Shown one piece after another: positions 1 to 11,900 of a stretch of 64,000 nucleotides of DNA. The DNA is from Branchiostoma belcheri (lineage: Eukaryota > Chordata > Leptocardii > Amphioxiformes > Branchiostomatidae): contig NW_017803887.1 in assembly GCF_001625305.1 (NCBI RefSeq), positions 174,736-238,735 on the forward strand, in the 5' to 3' direction. A program made the position numbers and the translations under genes. Position 1 is the first letter of the stretch. Each line of letters opens with the position of its first letter. The notes beneath the pieces were generated by a model. That model saw only the letters and a program-made list of their open reading frames with translations. It had not been told where the DNA came from and searched no databases.

Positions 1-121
1 CCCCCCCCCCCACTTAAAGTATTCTAGAGACACACAATTCATGCCTAAAATATGTGGTATGCATTAGAATCACTTGAGGGAAACAATCCATGCTTTTTTT
101 TTTCCTTCTTTCTCTTCCAAG

Positions 122-994
122 ACACCAGTTCCCCCCACCCCCTCTCCGACCCCCATCATCCCGTCTTGGCAGATGGAGCCTGTTGACTCCGCCTCCTCCT
201 CCAGCAGTAAACCTGCCACAACCAGCAGTGAGGTTTCACCGGCCGAACAACCGCTTCCTGCTGACTCCAACCATGCAGCGGAAACTCTGGATGTTGCCCA
301 GAACGTTAGTGATTTATTTGTTTGTTTTTTTAACTGAAATTCATCTTTGGGGCTGATGCAAAATTTTATTGGAGGGGTTGCACCATATAGATAAAATCAT
401 ATAAGTAGAATATCAGCAAAAACTAATCATGTTTCATTTCTAAAGAAAATACTACAACAAAAATTGTCTTATTTTTCTGATACTTAGATGTTAGGAATAT
501 GCTTTATACTACAGTAGCTATACATTTAACATCTATACATATGTAAAGCTAGCATCCACTACCTTTCGTTAGCGACACTAAGAGACAGGAAAATGCAGGT
601 TTGCTCTTAGTGTCACTGACGAAAGGTAGTGGATGCTACCTGAAACGTCAGTGACCGTTTCCAAAATCATATCCAGTTGCTTGAGTAACTGTTTTTTGGC
701 GTATCTTATAACCTGGATGTCTAACCTTCACCAACATTTATTCATTCCTTCATTCAGAACGGGCCCTCGGCTCAGAAAACCGTTTCCACATCGGAGAGTA
801 GCGAAGACACGAGCTCGAGTATCGTCCACGTCAGCAACCCGCTGGACGACCTGTCGAGCGGTGAGGAGATGGAGGCCAAAGGTCAGATGGAGGTCAAAGG
901 TCAGATGGAGGTCAAGGGTGAAGAGGTCACAGCAGAGGTCAACCATCAGGGTGAGGAGGACAATCGGGAAGAAACTGTGATAAAGGAAGCTTAG
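122..994 (+). CDS. PEX14: PEX14, C-terminal part (last two coding exons)
   Basis: Peroxisomal membrane docking factor for PEX5-cargo complexes; only the cytosolic C-terminal tail is in the window. Exon A is 122-304 (acceptor TTCCAAG, donor GTTAGT, phase 0) and exon B is 758-994 (acceptor ATTCAG, stop TAG at 992-994). Exon A encodes a Pro-rich segment with PSW (the I-P-S-W-Q motif is typical of the PEX14 tail) followed by a Ser run. Exon B is acidic and contains a repeated G-Q-M-E-V-K unit, like the VKGQ/MEVQGEE region of vertebrate PEX14. The conserved N-terminal PEX5-binding domain, the membrane segment and the coiled coil lie upstream of the window. The gene is convergent with CASZ1, the same orientation as in human. 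Identity rests on short tail motifs plus the neighbour, so it is good but not certain. Confidence 0.8.
350..548. mobile_element. Partial copy of the GTGCAC-rich TIR MITE in the PEX14 intron
   Basis: Shares the interior of the fuller copies at 32681-32999 and 13452-13832: a CACCATATA box, then TTTCATTTCTAAAGAAAA-TACTACAA, then a TTTTTCTGA-ACTT stretch. The termini are degraded. Confidence 0.5.
551..637. repeat. Short foldback element in the PEX14 intron
   Basis: AGCATCCACTACCTTTCGT is followed about 50 bp later by its near-perfect reverse complement, ACGAAAGGTAGTGGATGCT, with further pairing (CACTAAGAG / CTCTTAGTG) inside. A hairpin-like non-autonomous element. Confidence 0.75.
758..994 (+). 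CDS. PEX14: PEX14 last coding exon
   Basis: Reads in frame from exon A (phase 0) to TAG. An 18-bp coding repeat (AAAGGTCAGATGGAGGTC, about 2.5 units near 875-925) gives tandem GQMEVK, so the acidic tail has expanded by in-frame slippage or duplication. Confidence 0.82.
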   Translation, partial: NGPSAQKTVSTSESSEDTSSSIVHVSNPLDDLSSGEEMEAKGQMEVKGQMEVKGEEVTAEVNHQGEEDNREETVIKEA

Positions 995-1067
995 TTAGTG
1001 TTGTCCTGAACTGATCCCACAAGTCTACCCTGTATTGGAAATAATCATTCTTCATCAGGGCTTAAAG

Positions 1068-1252
1068 TAGCAGGTTTATAGAACTGGGGGTTTGGTGGTC
1101 TTCGGCTGTTTTCTGATTAGCCCAGTTCTCAAAAAACGGGGGTAATTCAACCAGGCCGGCTATGTTGTCTATATGCAATCAGAAAATAGCACATAAAAGC
1201 TCCAAAAGACCCTGAAGACCCCCAGGTTTTGGCATGCTATGGAGGCTACTGC
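1068..1252. mobile_element. TIR MITE in the PEX14 3' UTR (copy 1)
   Basis: About 185 bp. Outer ends are GTAGCAGG... and ...GGAGGCTAC, with inner pairing between GGGGGTTTGGTGGTCTTC and GAAGACCCCCAGG. A second, inverted copy is at 23537-23790. Confidence 0.6.
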
Positions 1253-1725
1253 TTATGCAGGTTAGTGCAGGTGATACTGTAGCCATGCAGGTATTTCTAC
1301 CTGCACTAAACCTGCACTGGTACATATGCTGGATAAAGATACAAATTGTTACCACCTATAAGTGCTTAGAACAAAGAATGGTAGGTCTGTGATATCCACA
1401 GGTGCAAATTTTCTTTTTTAGATTTTAAAAAGCTCACTGAATATCTATAATAGGCATATCCTTGTGATAGTTATCAGTACAGTTGTCTCATCCAACAAAT
1501 GTTGCAACAAATACTAGTAAGTTGGACCCTGTAATTTTGTTGTAATCTGCTAGAGGGCGCTGGCCAGCCATGCCTGAAGATGCTGCAAGTTTTCTTTCAA
1601 GGTGTATAATACATGTACATGCATTGTGTATACCGGTAGTTTAGCAAACCTTAGCAAGCACATATCAGCATCTGAGCATCCAGAATGAAACTGTTGATAC
1701 TCCAAAATTATGTTGAAAGCTAATC

Positions 1726-1860
1726 ACCAAGCAGATCCTAGGGTGGCATAAGACAGAGAGGGTCCAATACGCCTTGGGTGGTGTATTGGACCCTCCCTGG
1801 CAATGGATACGGCCTGGTCAATTTGATACTGTCTTTTGCCACCCTAGGATCTGCTTGGAG
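1726..1860. mobile_element. Foldback MITE of the CCAAGCAGATCCTA family
   Basis: The left end CCAAGCAGATCCTAGGGTGG matches the reverse complement of the right end (CCACCCTAGGATCTGCTTGG). An inner pair, GAGGGTCCAATACGCC / GTATTGGACCCTC, adds a second stem. Related ends occur at 16480-16570, 16945-17080 and 47326-47533. Confidence 0.75.
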
Positions 1861-2077
1861 TTTAGTCGAAAGCTACATGTATGATTGGAATTTGTGCTGA
1901 AACATTGATATTGCCATTTATGATTGGCATGAGAATGTGCAATTATAGTATCTTACTTTTTGTACTTTTCAAACCTTCATTCAAGGATTATGTACTTTTT
2001 GTACCTTTCAAACATTTATTCAAGAATTGTGTATTATAATAAGAAGATGCATGCAATGTAAACTTTGCTGAATCATC

Positions 2078-2083
2078 AATAAA
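2078..2083 (+). terminator. Candidate PEX14 polyadenylation signal
   Basis: The first good AATAAA on the plus strand downstream of the PEX14 stop. It would give a 3' UTR of about 1.1 kb that contains two foldback repeats. Confidence 0.5.
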
Positions 2084-2191
2084 GAAAATGTCATTACCTT
2101 ATTATGTATTGCCAACAATTGTTTCCTCTCAAAGTAATTGTTTGGACTGTGGTCTACTCTTCATAGTACCTGTATATGTTTTAAAGAGCTA

Positions 2192-2525
2192 GGGGAATTT
2201 CTAGCCTCTACCAGGCTTCGGGAGGTGGCTGGAAAGAGTAGAAATTGGCCAAACAGAGAGCCAGATGACATGCTAGAGAGTACATTTTGCCGCACCCGAA
2301 AAATGTACTCTGTAGCAGACCAACTCCCTTGGCATGTTATCTCTATTTTGGAAAGAGTAGAAATTGGCCAAACAGAGAGAGATAACATGCTAGAGAGTAG
2401 ATTTTGCCGCACCCAAAAAATGTACTCTCTAGCAGACCAACTCCCCTGACATGTTCTCTCTATGTGGCCAATTTCTACTCTTTCCAGCCGCCTTCCAAAG
2501 CCTGGTAGAGGCTCAGTAATTTCCT
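2192..2525. mobile_element. Foldback element with internal inverted duplications
   Basis: About 60 bp outer arms: AATTTCTAGCCTCTACCAGG...GAAATTGGCC on the left and its reverse complement on the right. Two internal hairpins of GAGAGTA-ATTTTGCCGCACCC type are in direct repeat, so a sub-unit was duplicated inside the element. Confidence 0.75.
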
Positions 2526-2660
2526 CAACACAATTAACCTACATTTGTATATATGCTGTATATAGACCCTGTCATCACCAGTGAAAATTAATTGTTCATT
2601 GTGCTAAACTGATTTGAGATCCGTAAATAATTTTATCAGGTTGGTAAACGAATGAAGAGA

Positions 2661-2883
2661 AAAGTTCTTTGATCACAACCATTTATTTTTCATGAGCCAA
2701 AGTTTTGATGACCGTCTGTCATCTTCATCAGGGCAATTCTGACTGGTTTACTGTGCACTGACACTAGATGTTACTTGGTGCATCTAGCGTCAGCAAACCA
2801 GTCAGAATTACCCTGATGAAGATGACAGACGGTCATCAAAACTTTGGCTCATGAAAAATAAATGGTTGTGATCAAAGAACTTT
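2661..2883. mobile_element. Long near-perfect palindrome (head-to-head retroposon ends)
   Basis: Arms of about 100 bp, from AAAGTTCTTTGATCACAACC to AAACCAGTCAGAATT, flank a ~25 bp centre. Each arm carries a CTGATGA-stem-AAAAC unit and an AATAAATGGTTGTG end. The same arm sequence, diverged, is found once at 60150-60230. Confidence 0.75.
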
Positions 2884-2899
2884 ACTATTGATTTGAGAT

Positions 2900-4945
2900 C
2901 ACTTCCACAACACACCAAATAATGCATTCACACCACTCCAGAAAAACATGACATGCGCGGATGAATGTTTTCTTCAAAGGTATTTTTTTATACGTTCTGA
3001 AGAAATGTAACAGATTATAACAACAGTTTCTTGCTGTCAAAACAACATAATAATTACACTGTACTAACTATCAATGTGCTAGGAAACAACAACAGTATTT
3101 CAAAACATTTCATTTCATTGAAGCAATTCATTATCAAGAGACTTGAAGTTGTCCTTCCCTCTTCTTTTTCTGACTTATAAGTATAAAATTGACAACTGTT
3201 CCCTGTATAAACTTAACTCTTAGACCAGTTTGTAACAGCCTTACTGTGTCACATTGTAAATCACAAGTAAAGGAAGCGGTAAATTGACACTGAATTTACA
3301 ATTATATCATTTCTCTATACATAACTACTACATACTGTGAGTCAATATTAGCTTTTACCCTGAATTTTTACCTACGTTGAGCCAAAATCAGATATTTCCT
3401 TCAGTAGTACCTTCTAACAGCACTTCCAAGTGTTATTTCATCAATATAAAATTTTAAACCATGCCAAAAAGTGCTGTCAATTCCTATCTACAGTCATACT
3501 GTGAACAATCCTTGTATTGTTGAACCACCTGTTATTAAAGACACCCAAAACGATTTCAGGGAAGTAAAACTTGATTTTTAAAGTCAATTTTGAAGTCAAG
3601 TTCAATCTACCCTATCCCATAGCATACTGATATCGGTGAGGCAAAAATGAGATGTACATGTGAGTATAAAATGTGCTAAGAAATGGCAGTAAATGTCAAT
3701 ATCAGATTTCTTCATATCTTTTTTGTTGTTTTTCCGCCCTGAAATTGTACTGGATGCCTTTAAAACAGAAGCCTAGAAAGATTGACATTCTAACAACCTG
3801 TGCTTGAAATCACATTTGGGACAAGTTCATGGAGGGGTGTGGAAATACATTGTACCATATGGCGTACACATTTCACAGCACCATTATTTAATACTAACTA
3901 ACTTTAAAAGCACTGTGAAGTATACTGTATCTAGGTGGGATGCTGGTTCAGTCACTGTGTATTTTACGAAGTGAATTTAGAGCCACTTAAACATGTCAGT
4001 GGTAGACAGCTACAGAGGTAAAACACGGGGACAGTTAAACAAGGAGAAACAAAACATGGGCTGTACGCAATACAGAGTTAATCAAACAACTGGTGTAGAT
4101 TCTCTAAAAAAAAGTAGCTACAAAGGTTTGGATCGTATATATATCTACACACGTGTTGACAAATCTAACTCTATGAAAATATGCTGCATGTATGGAGGCT
4201 TGACAACAATAAAACTGCAATTATTAGAAAGATTGGAAGGGGGCGCTATTGAAACATCCTGTACCTCAACGGCTCAAAACATGACTTTAAAGTAAAAAAC
4301 ATGAATTTGTATCTATTCGTATGCTTCCCTACAATGTACGTACTTACAATTATGCTATGTTCACTTGAAAAATACATTCACGTACCCTATACAGAAGCAG
4401 GATTGTGCAAGCAGCAGCAAAACACATGCAGATTAAATCTCATCAATATACCAGAACAATTCTTACATTAACTTTACACATTAATGCTTAATAAGTTACC
4501 ATAATATAATAACGACTGTGTATTCAAGTAACACTACTAAATTTCAATACACAATTTGCACACATTAAATCTTATTTACATCACGGTAAAACCGAGCAGT
4601 TACCTAGAAAACTGTTACCCTAAACAAGTCTGCGTGAAATTCATCAGTTCTTGAAACATTTGTGTTTGTATACAGGTACATTCGCTAACCGTAGTAGTTT
4701 ACACAGTCATTCAGTCATCATAATGCATACTTCATGCAACTGGATGGCACTCTTGTGCACGTTTAAAATATCTCCAGAAAAATCTTTTCTCTTTTTTTTC
4801 TTAACGACGACTTTGCTTCCTTCTCCTGAGGACTGATGAGAGAATCGTTGAGGTTTTTTGCTGAAGCATACGGAGATGCTTGATTCTTGTTTGTTTGTTT
4901 TGTTCGACAGACCTGAAAAGTTGGTGGGTACCTGATTGTTAGAGG
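2900..4945. other. Unassigned DNA, probably CASZ1 3' UTR and spacer
   Basis: AT-rich, with no coding potential I can support and few recognisable repeats. Because it follows the CASZ1 stop on the minus strand it probably includes a long CASZ1 3' UTR. I found no clear AATAAA on the minus strand before the palindrome at 2661-2883; an ATTAAA lies near 3887. Confidence 0.4.
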
Positions 4946-4949
4946 TTAA

Positions 4950-5150
4950 TGCTGAGGTCACATTTCCAAACCGGGGCCCGGTCGGGCAGTCTTATGGAAC
5001 GAAAAGTACGATATAAAAGACAAGGAAACACAGAAAAGTTTTTGAAGATAATCATGGGCACTATTTCTGTATATTCCTGCTATGAATTGTTAGTTTTTCG
5101 CTCATACAAACAGCCCGACCGGGCCCAAGTTTGGAAATGTGACCTGGGCA
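4950..5150. mobile_element. PIF/Harbinger-like MITE, copy 1, just past the CASZ1 stop
   Basis: 201 bp, ends TGCTGAGGTCA...TGACCTGGGCA, about 35 bp imperfect TIRs including CATTTCCAAACC and GGGCCCGGTCGGGC. Flanked by a 3-bp TAA duplication (4947-4949 and 5151-5153). TWA target duplications are typical of PIF/Harbinger. It lies 12 bp after the CASZ1 stop codon, so it should be transcribed in the 3' UTR. Confidence 0.8.
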
Positions 5151-5162
5151 TAAGAAGAAAGT

Positions 5163-5966
5163 CTAAACCGTAGCAGGGACAGCCATGGAGAGGCTGTGTT
5201 TGGTGTGTTTCCTCTTGTGTGATTCCATCTGCGACATCCCCACCACCACGTGTCTGCAGCCCTCGTGCATGCAGTGGAAGTGGGAGCACTTCATGTTGTA
5301 TCTGCACCCCTCCTGCTCACAGCTTACACCGGAGCCGAACTGCTTGAACCCCGCGGCTTGTACCGTGTCGTTCTTCGAGTGGTGTTTCCGGTGCGCCGTG
5401 ACTTTGGTGCTGTCCGTGCACTGGAAGTCGCAGCGCAGGCAGTGAAAGTGAGTGCTCTTCTCGGAGAACATGCAACCATCCCGGCCGCAGCTCACCGACG
5501 ACTTGTAGCGCTGGAAGTCGTCTAAGACCAGGCTGTCGACGCGATCGTGGTGCTGAGAGTGTTTGTACATGTGCGTGCGCCCGCAGAACTTGTACCCGCA
5601 GTTCGGCCGGGTGCAGTGGTAGTGCGTCACCCTCATGCTGAACTGGCACTTCGGGTCTTTGCAGTCCTCGTAGAGATCGTAGCGGGCGAACCCTTCTAAC
5701 ATCGTGCCGTCGTCGATCATTCGCGAGCGACGCTTCTTCACGCGAAACTCAAAGGATGAGAACGGATTCCTGTTGGTCGGCAGCTGGTGGAGGGTCCCTG
5801 AATCGTTGCTGGCTGAGTCGTTGCTCCCTCCTGGGGTGTTCGGCGCGCTCGGAGGCTGCGATGACTCGGAATCGAGCGGCGTGAGAGGGACGGAGAAACT
5901 GGAGAACAGCGGCGTCGGTGACAGAGAGCTGGGCGAGGTGAGAGTCGGCGGCGCTACGGTCTGCAC
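5163..5966 (-). CDS. CASZ1: CASZ1 last exon, units 10-12
   Basis: P/S/T-rich start, a K-K-R-R-S-R basic patch, then three zinc units: C-K-D-P-K-C...HYHC, C-G-R-D-G-C...HFHC and C-E-Q-E-G-C...HFHC, each closing with an H-x3-4-H pair. Stop TAG at 5163-5165. Acceptor CATTCAG, phase 0. Confidence 0.95.
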   Translation of the reverse strand: MQTVAPPTLTSPSSLSPTPLFSSFSVPLTPLDSESSQPPSAPNTPGGSNDSASNDSGTLHQLPTNRNPFSSFEFRVKKRRSRMIDDGTMLEGFARYDLYEDCKDPKCQFSMRVTHYHCTRPNCGYKFCGRTHMYKHSQHHDRVDSLVLDDFQRYKSSVSCGRDGCMFSEKSTHFHCLRCDFQCTDSTKVTAHRKHHSKNDTVQAAGFKQFGSGVSCEQEGCRYNMKCSHFHCMHEGCRHVVVGMSQMESHKRKHTKHSLSMAVPATV

Positions 5967-8900
5967 CTGAATGAACAAAGTGAATGAACGAAAGGTTGAA
6001 TGAAAGGTTTATTTATCATAACGCATCGCAGCCATAGGCTGAATTGCGTGTTGCAATACACAATACAGTACACTTTAAGACCATGTCACTGATCTTGTGC
6101 CCTTGAGAAAGGCACTTTACACGACTTTCCTCACTTTGCTCAGGTGTAAATGAGTACCTTGCTTCGGTTAGGGACGTCCCTCGGATAGGACGTAAAATGG
6201 AGGTCCCGTGTTTGGGGAGAGGCGACACCCCACGCACGTTAAAAGAACCCATCGCACTTATCGAAAAGAGTAGGGGACCTTCCCGGTGTGAGTGGTTCAA
6301 ACCTTACAGTCTGGTCTTACGCAGCTTGTACATGTACAAAACTGGTGTGTTACGCCTAAAGGTGGTTTACCAGTTATGCAAAACAAACATGAAACAAGCA
6401 AAGTACCTGTTGTGTGAGCAGTGTCGGGGTGACCAGTCCAGCCTTCTGGATCTGCTGTGCCAGCTGTAGGGCCTGTGCCTGCAACTGTAGCTGTTGCTGC
6501 GTCTGCTGCACCTGCACATAAACATGAATACATAACTTGAAACAACACATAAAAACGCTCCAATATTAACTCATGGTGGTAAACCTTTTGAATATACCAT
6601 CGTAGAAATTCCAACAATCTGTCATGACATGGTATCTGCTTGGCTATGATTGCAACCTATTGTAAATACTTTTAATAATTGCTGTTTTTAACTGTTTTTA
6701 ATAATTCCTTTTAATATCTGTGCCAACCGTTTTTAATAACCTGTGTAATGTTACTTGTACTTTGGACATTTATTTTGTATGATGATTTATGACTCTGTTA
6801 TTAAGGAATGAACCATTTGTTTTTTGGTTTTGTGCAGTCTAGTCATAGTCTGATGAGACTGACTGACATAGAGTAATGCAGCAGATCAATTTTTTTATAC
6901 CTGTGAGAGGAGCTGAGGCTGCCCTGCGAGTCCGGCCAGCGTTGTTGTCGGCTGTGTGACCATGAGCGTGGGCAGGCTGGTGCCGGCCTGGGCTAAGCTC
7001 GGCGGCTGGGAGATGATGGCAAGCTGTGGGATGGCTAACGGTGTGCTGGGCACTGGAGTACTTGAGGTGGGCGACGCTTGAGCGACATTGGACGTGTTCA
7101 CGGTCAAGTTCACGGGGATGGCCATCTGGGCGGCCGCGCCGGTGGTGATGACCTAAAAATGTAATACAAGTGATTATGTTTACAGAAGGAAAACATATTG
7201 TTTTTACTACGTTTCTTCTTCTGTTCCAAACACTAACCTCTGACCTGGCCAATGGCCTGATTTGTTGATGTCTGTCACCATGGTAACTGGTGTTGGGTTA
7301 CATCATGTTGCAATTTTGGTAGACTCCTGTCTGACCATATATATTAATGTAACGTTACATGTATTTGAGTAAGAAAAGCAAACCATATGCGAAGGTAAAC
7401 ATTATGCATTTGCTTTGCAAATGTTACCTTTCTAGTTCTTTTATTGAAGCTGAGTGTGTAAAAGTTGAATAATTTCTTAATGATGTAAAGCATGTGTAGA
7501 ATGTACAGTTGTCCAATGTCGTTTTTACAGTCATGATTGTGAAGTTTGTGTAATGTTTTGTTTTGTTGGAATCTAGGAAATTACTTGCACAAAAAGTAAC
7601 AAATGGATATCCGAATAAAGTATCAAGTAATAACCTGTGGAGGCGAGGTTAGCGCCACCTGCATGGGGTTGGGTGGAGGGCTGAGCAGGATGGTCTGTGG
7701 CAGGGACGTCATCGGTAGTATCGGGACCGGCGTGGCGGCGGAACTACTCGCGCTGCTCTGTAGAAGCGGCTTCTTCAGGATGAGGGAGGAGACAGCGTTT
7801 TGCGGCGGCTGGCCGGGCGGCGTGTTCGAGATGACGGACTCCATGGCGGCCTCTCCATTCGCCTTCAGCACCTGCAGATTCAAGATTGATTCAAGATTGT
7901 TGAAGAGGTTCATCAGTCACGTAGAATTAACAGTTAGTAGAAATTCTTCAATCAGTGACTGTAATTTTGTAAGGTAAATTACGAAATTATTCAAATTTTC
8001 GGTGTCGACTGTACATCTTGATCACGGGGAAGGCCAGAAGATCCACACAAGTCTCGACCTAGTCTCGTGTTCTCGCGAGATTAGGTCATTCCGTGATCAA
8101 GGTGTACAGTCACTGGAAAAAGATCATTTTGAGAAAGACTATTAGTAAATGGTGTGTAAGTAGCCACTTTGGGTTCAATCTGAAAATTGATATGCGGGAG
8201 CTGGCTGGTTACATGAGGGAGCAGTGCCCTTATTCCCCTGTTCAGAAAAACCCCTTAACTGCACATACTGTCAGAATGAATGACAAGAATGTTTAGATGT
8301 TCAAGGGTTAGGTGTAACAAGTCGATCGGTGTAATGTAGCCAGCTGCCGCGTGCCTGCGAAGCTGGTGTGTTATGCCAAAGGGCAGTTATACCCGCTATA
8401 CAGATACAGATACTACACAAACCTGCTCGAAGTTCCGTCCGAACAGCCTGCGCATGTGCTTCCTGCTGTGGGTGACCATCTGGTGCTTGAACTGGAAGTT
8501 AAACTTGCAGCCGGGCCGGATGCAGTGGAAGTGGCTGCTCTTCAGGCTGTACTTACACCCCAGCCGCCCGCAGCTCTCTCTCTTAGTGAAGAACTTGTAC
8601 CCCTGCGCCTCCCTCTGCTCAGCCTGCAATCAATCAAAAATGGTTGTGGTCTGTGATGTTCCATTTGTGCATTAATTTTTTGATGTTCATTTGACCTTTT
8701 GATTCGGACTTGGATTTATGTTTCTATGATTTCTGTACCTACATGTTTTTGTTCATGTTTATGTTCTGGTGTCTTATAAGCCCATATGGGATGGGTGACA
8801 AAAGTCGCAAGACACGTAAATAAACATTCATTCATTCATTAATTATATTTGGTTTATTGCTAAAATCACAAACATTGCAGCAGAAAGCTAAATTGCATTC

Positions 8901-11900
8901 AGCGAAATCGGATGCTCATTCATGACCTCACTTTGAAACGTTAAAAACTAGTAGACATAATCTTGGAGTCAAATTGTGGCAGTAGAGTTGCACATTAAAA
9001 AATATCTATTAAATTAATATAAAATGACATTACGTATATTTATTTAGCATGGTCAAATTCAGATTTTGCTCATTCTTATTTGTACTTTCACTATTTTGTA
9101 ATACAAATTGCACAAGATATATACCTTGTCGTGTTTCTTGAGATGCCAGGGTAGTTTTGATGTTCCTACAGTGGTGAAGTGGCAGCCGGGCTTGTTGCAG
9201 TGGTAGTGCCCGCGCAGACGGTACTCGCACTGCTGGTCGGGACACAGCCGCTTGATGCCGTAGTAGCAGAAGAAGTCCTTGGCGTTGTGGTACTTGTTGA
9301 AGAACTGGAGACCCTCGGGAGTGGGAGAGAGACTGTGCTCACTGGGAGGGAAAAAAAGGTTGGTAAGCTTCAAGTTTACATCATCCTCTTTCTCTCTCTC
9401 TGTTCACACAACATTTACCTACCAGAAAAGTACTTAATGAGGTACACATAAAACAGGAAACAGTTGAGATTCTTGAGAAACCATTAGTTTTCAATTTTTT
9501 TAAGTAGCACAGTATAAATTGCAGCAAAAATCCACAAACACACACACATGTACTATACAGTTTGGTGTAAAGTAGTCCTTATCATCACAAAGCTTTTAAT
9601 CTATCACACCAATCTTTAAAAAAAATTAGAGTTACTAAAACAATCTTGTCTATATGTTTTTTTTTACACAACCGAACTTGTCTCACCTTGCTTACATTTC
9701 GGTGTCTATCAGACCAGTTTGGTTGTATAAAAAAAACCCGTATATCCTATACTCTACCAACCTGATGAAACTATTTTCGGAAACTCTTGAAGTATTTTTA
9801 CATGAATTTGATTTTGTGCTGCAAGTGTTTCTTTACCAAATTATTCCTCTTATTTGGATTCCTACCTGAGGTTAGTGGGGCTGGAGGAGTTGTCGTGCAT
9901 GTTGGGGTGGTTAGCAGCAGCGTGGGCCTGCACATACGCCAGCAGGCACCCGTCCTTCGTACAGTGGTAGTGACTCGACTTCATGGAGTAGTAACACTCA
10001 GGGTAACCACAGTTTTCTGTACAGGAGGGACAGATGCAATGATTGTGGTAAGTCAACAACTAGGAGTCTTGACTTCATGGAGTAGTAACACTCCGGGTAA
10101 CCACAGTTTTCTGTACAGAAGGGACAATGACATTACTCAATAACTAGGAGTCTCGACTTCATGGAGTAGTAACACTCAGGGTAGCCACAGTTTTCTGTAC
10201 ACAAAAAACAATGTCATTAATCATTAATCAACAACTAAGAGTCTCTACTGCAATAGCTTGGTGCAAAGGGTCTAAGTTTGCTTGCTTTACTCCTAATAGA
10301 TTGGTTTGTGCACAAGACCTATCCTGAATATTGGAATTTTCTTTTTCACAACCAGGAAAGACTATCCCCTTGCTTACAATGTATGTTTCGGTGTCTATCA
10401 GACACCTTCCTCAGAGCTTCTGACTGGAGTTCTGCTTCTTGCCGCTATATGTAGCCGATGTAGGTGGCGCTTTTGCAGCAAGAGCACAATCCCAAACATG
10501 GCCGAGTTTTCCCCCCCTCATCCCGGTTCTGATAGACACCGAAACGTAAGCAAGGTGAGAGTCTTTCCTGGTTGTAAAAAATAAAATCCCTATGTTCTAC
10601 TTCTACCATCCTGATGAAGCTATTTTTAGAAGTAAGACCTACCCTGTAAGGTGAACCTCCTCATCCCCGGGATGCCGTCTACCTGACTCCCAGACGGCAG
10701 GGAGGACAGACTGCTGCCCGGGACAGGCTTAATCTCAGACGGAGGGGTGATCATCATCTTGTGCTGCTCGTAATGCTGGTTGTTGGGTGTTAACATCTGT
10801 ACTGCATGGGTACAGCCAGGCTACGGGGATATAAGGAGTGGATATAAGGAGGTGATATGACAAACATGTAGTTGTATATATCTGTGATCATCTTGTGCTG
10901 CTTGTAATGCTATAGCAGGATTACTCTTAAATGGGTTCAAGGTACGACTTATGTTACTTTTTCTCAAACATGGCACCTACACTTCTTTACAACCCATTAT
11001 GTCCCTTTAAAAAGCAAAACTCGATACTCATTTTCACCATAGCTGAGTCAGGAAATAGGTCTTAAGTGCTTCTTTAAAGGGCACGACATTGAGACTAGCT
11101 GTATAGCCGTAAGAGCCGCCCTTTGGCATAAAACACATAACAGCTTCAAACTAAGTACTAGATCTCAGAATCTTCAGATTTAGAGTCAGGAAATACAGTA
11201 GGTCTTAAGTTACTTTCCCACAGGAACAAAATTTAGGACCTGCTACATTGTAGTATGGATTTGAACCCATATCTTCCCAGTTAGCAACCCTAATCATAAG
11301 CCTATCATGTGGAAAAATTGAGGAAAACTGTGAAGCCTACATAACTTGTACAATGTACAACTTGTACTCACCCAAGTGCAGTGATAGTGGGACTCCTTCA
11401 GCCTTAACTGACAGTTGGGGTCATACTTCTGGCAGTCCTGTGATTGGCTGAAGCGTTCAAACCCGTTTTGAATCATGCCTTCACTCAGCCGGTGGTATCT
11501 GTGGAAGAAGTACAGTCAATGTAGCTGGATTAAAACTCATATACATTTGTACATTTGTACCAACCAATATTAGTCTTAAACTGTAATCTCATAGGAAAAA
11601 AACATAAAAGAATATTAATTGACTTTAGAACCTGTAAGTAGAGTACATGTTAAAATGTTAATGTTAGACATGAACATTTTAAAAACTCAACTGGTTAACA
11701 TGTTGATTATTTCATCCATACTTGTTTGTTTGCAAATTAATAGTTGTAGAAGACAGTTGTAGTACTTTTCTTGTGATAAGAAAGACTTCTTTTGTCAGGT
11801 GAAAAGGTAAGTGGTGTGGTGAAACCATATTGCTTTTTCTGGTGTTTCTTCTTCTTCTTCTCCTCCTCCTCCTTCTCCTCCTGCCATTTTTTAAATGGAT

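Noticed and set aside
2661..2883. microRNA precursor
   Set aside because: Arms of ~100 bp are far longer than a miRNA hairpin and match dispersed retroposon ends.
5185..5970. Several open frames overlapping the last CASZ1 exon on both strands
   Set aside because: GC-rich third positions of a real exon keep other frames open; only the minus frame with HxHC units is coding.
10328..10584. Plus-strand 92-codon frame
   Set aside because: Lies wholly in an inverted repeat pair within a CASZ1 intron.
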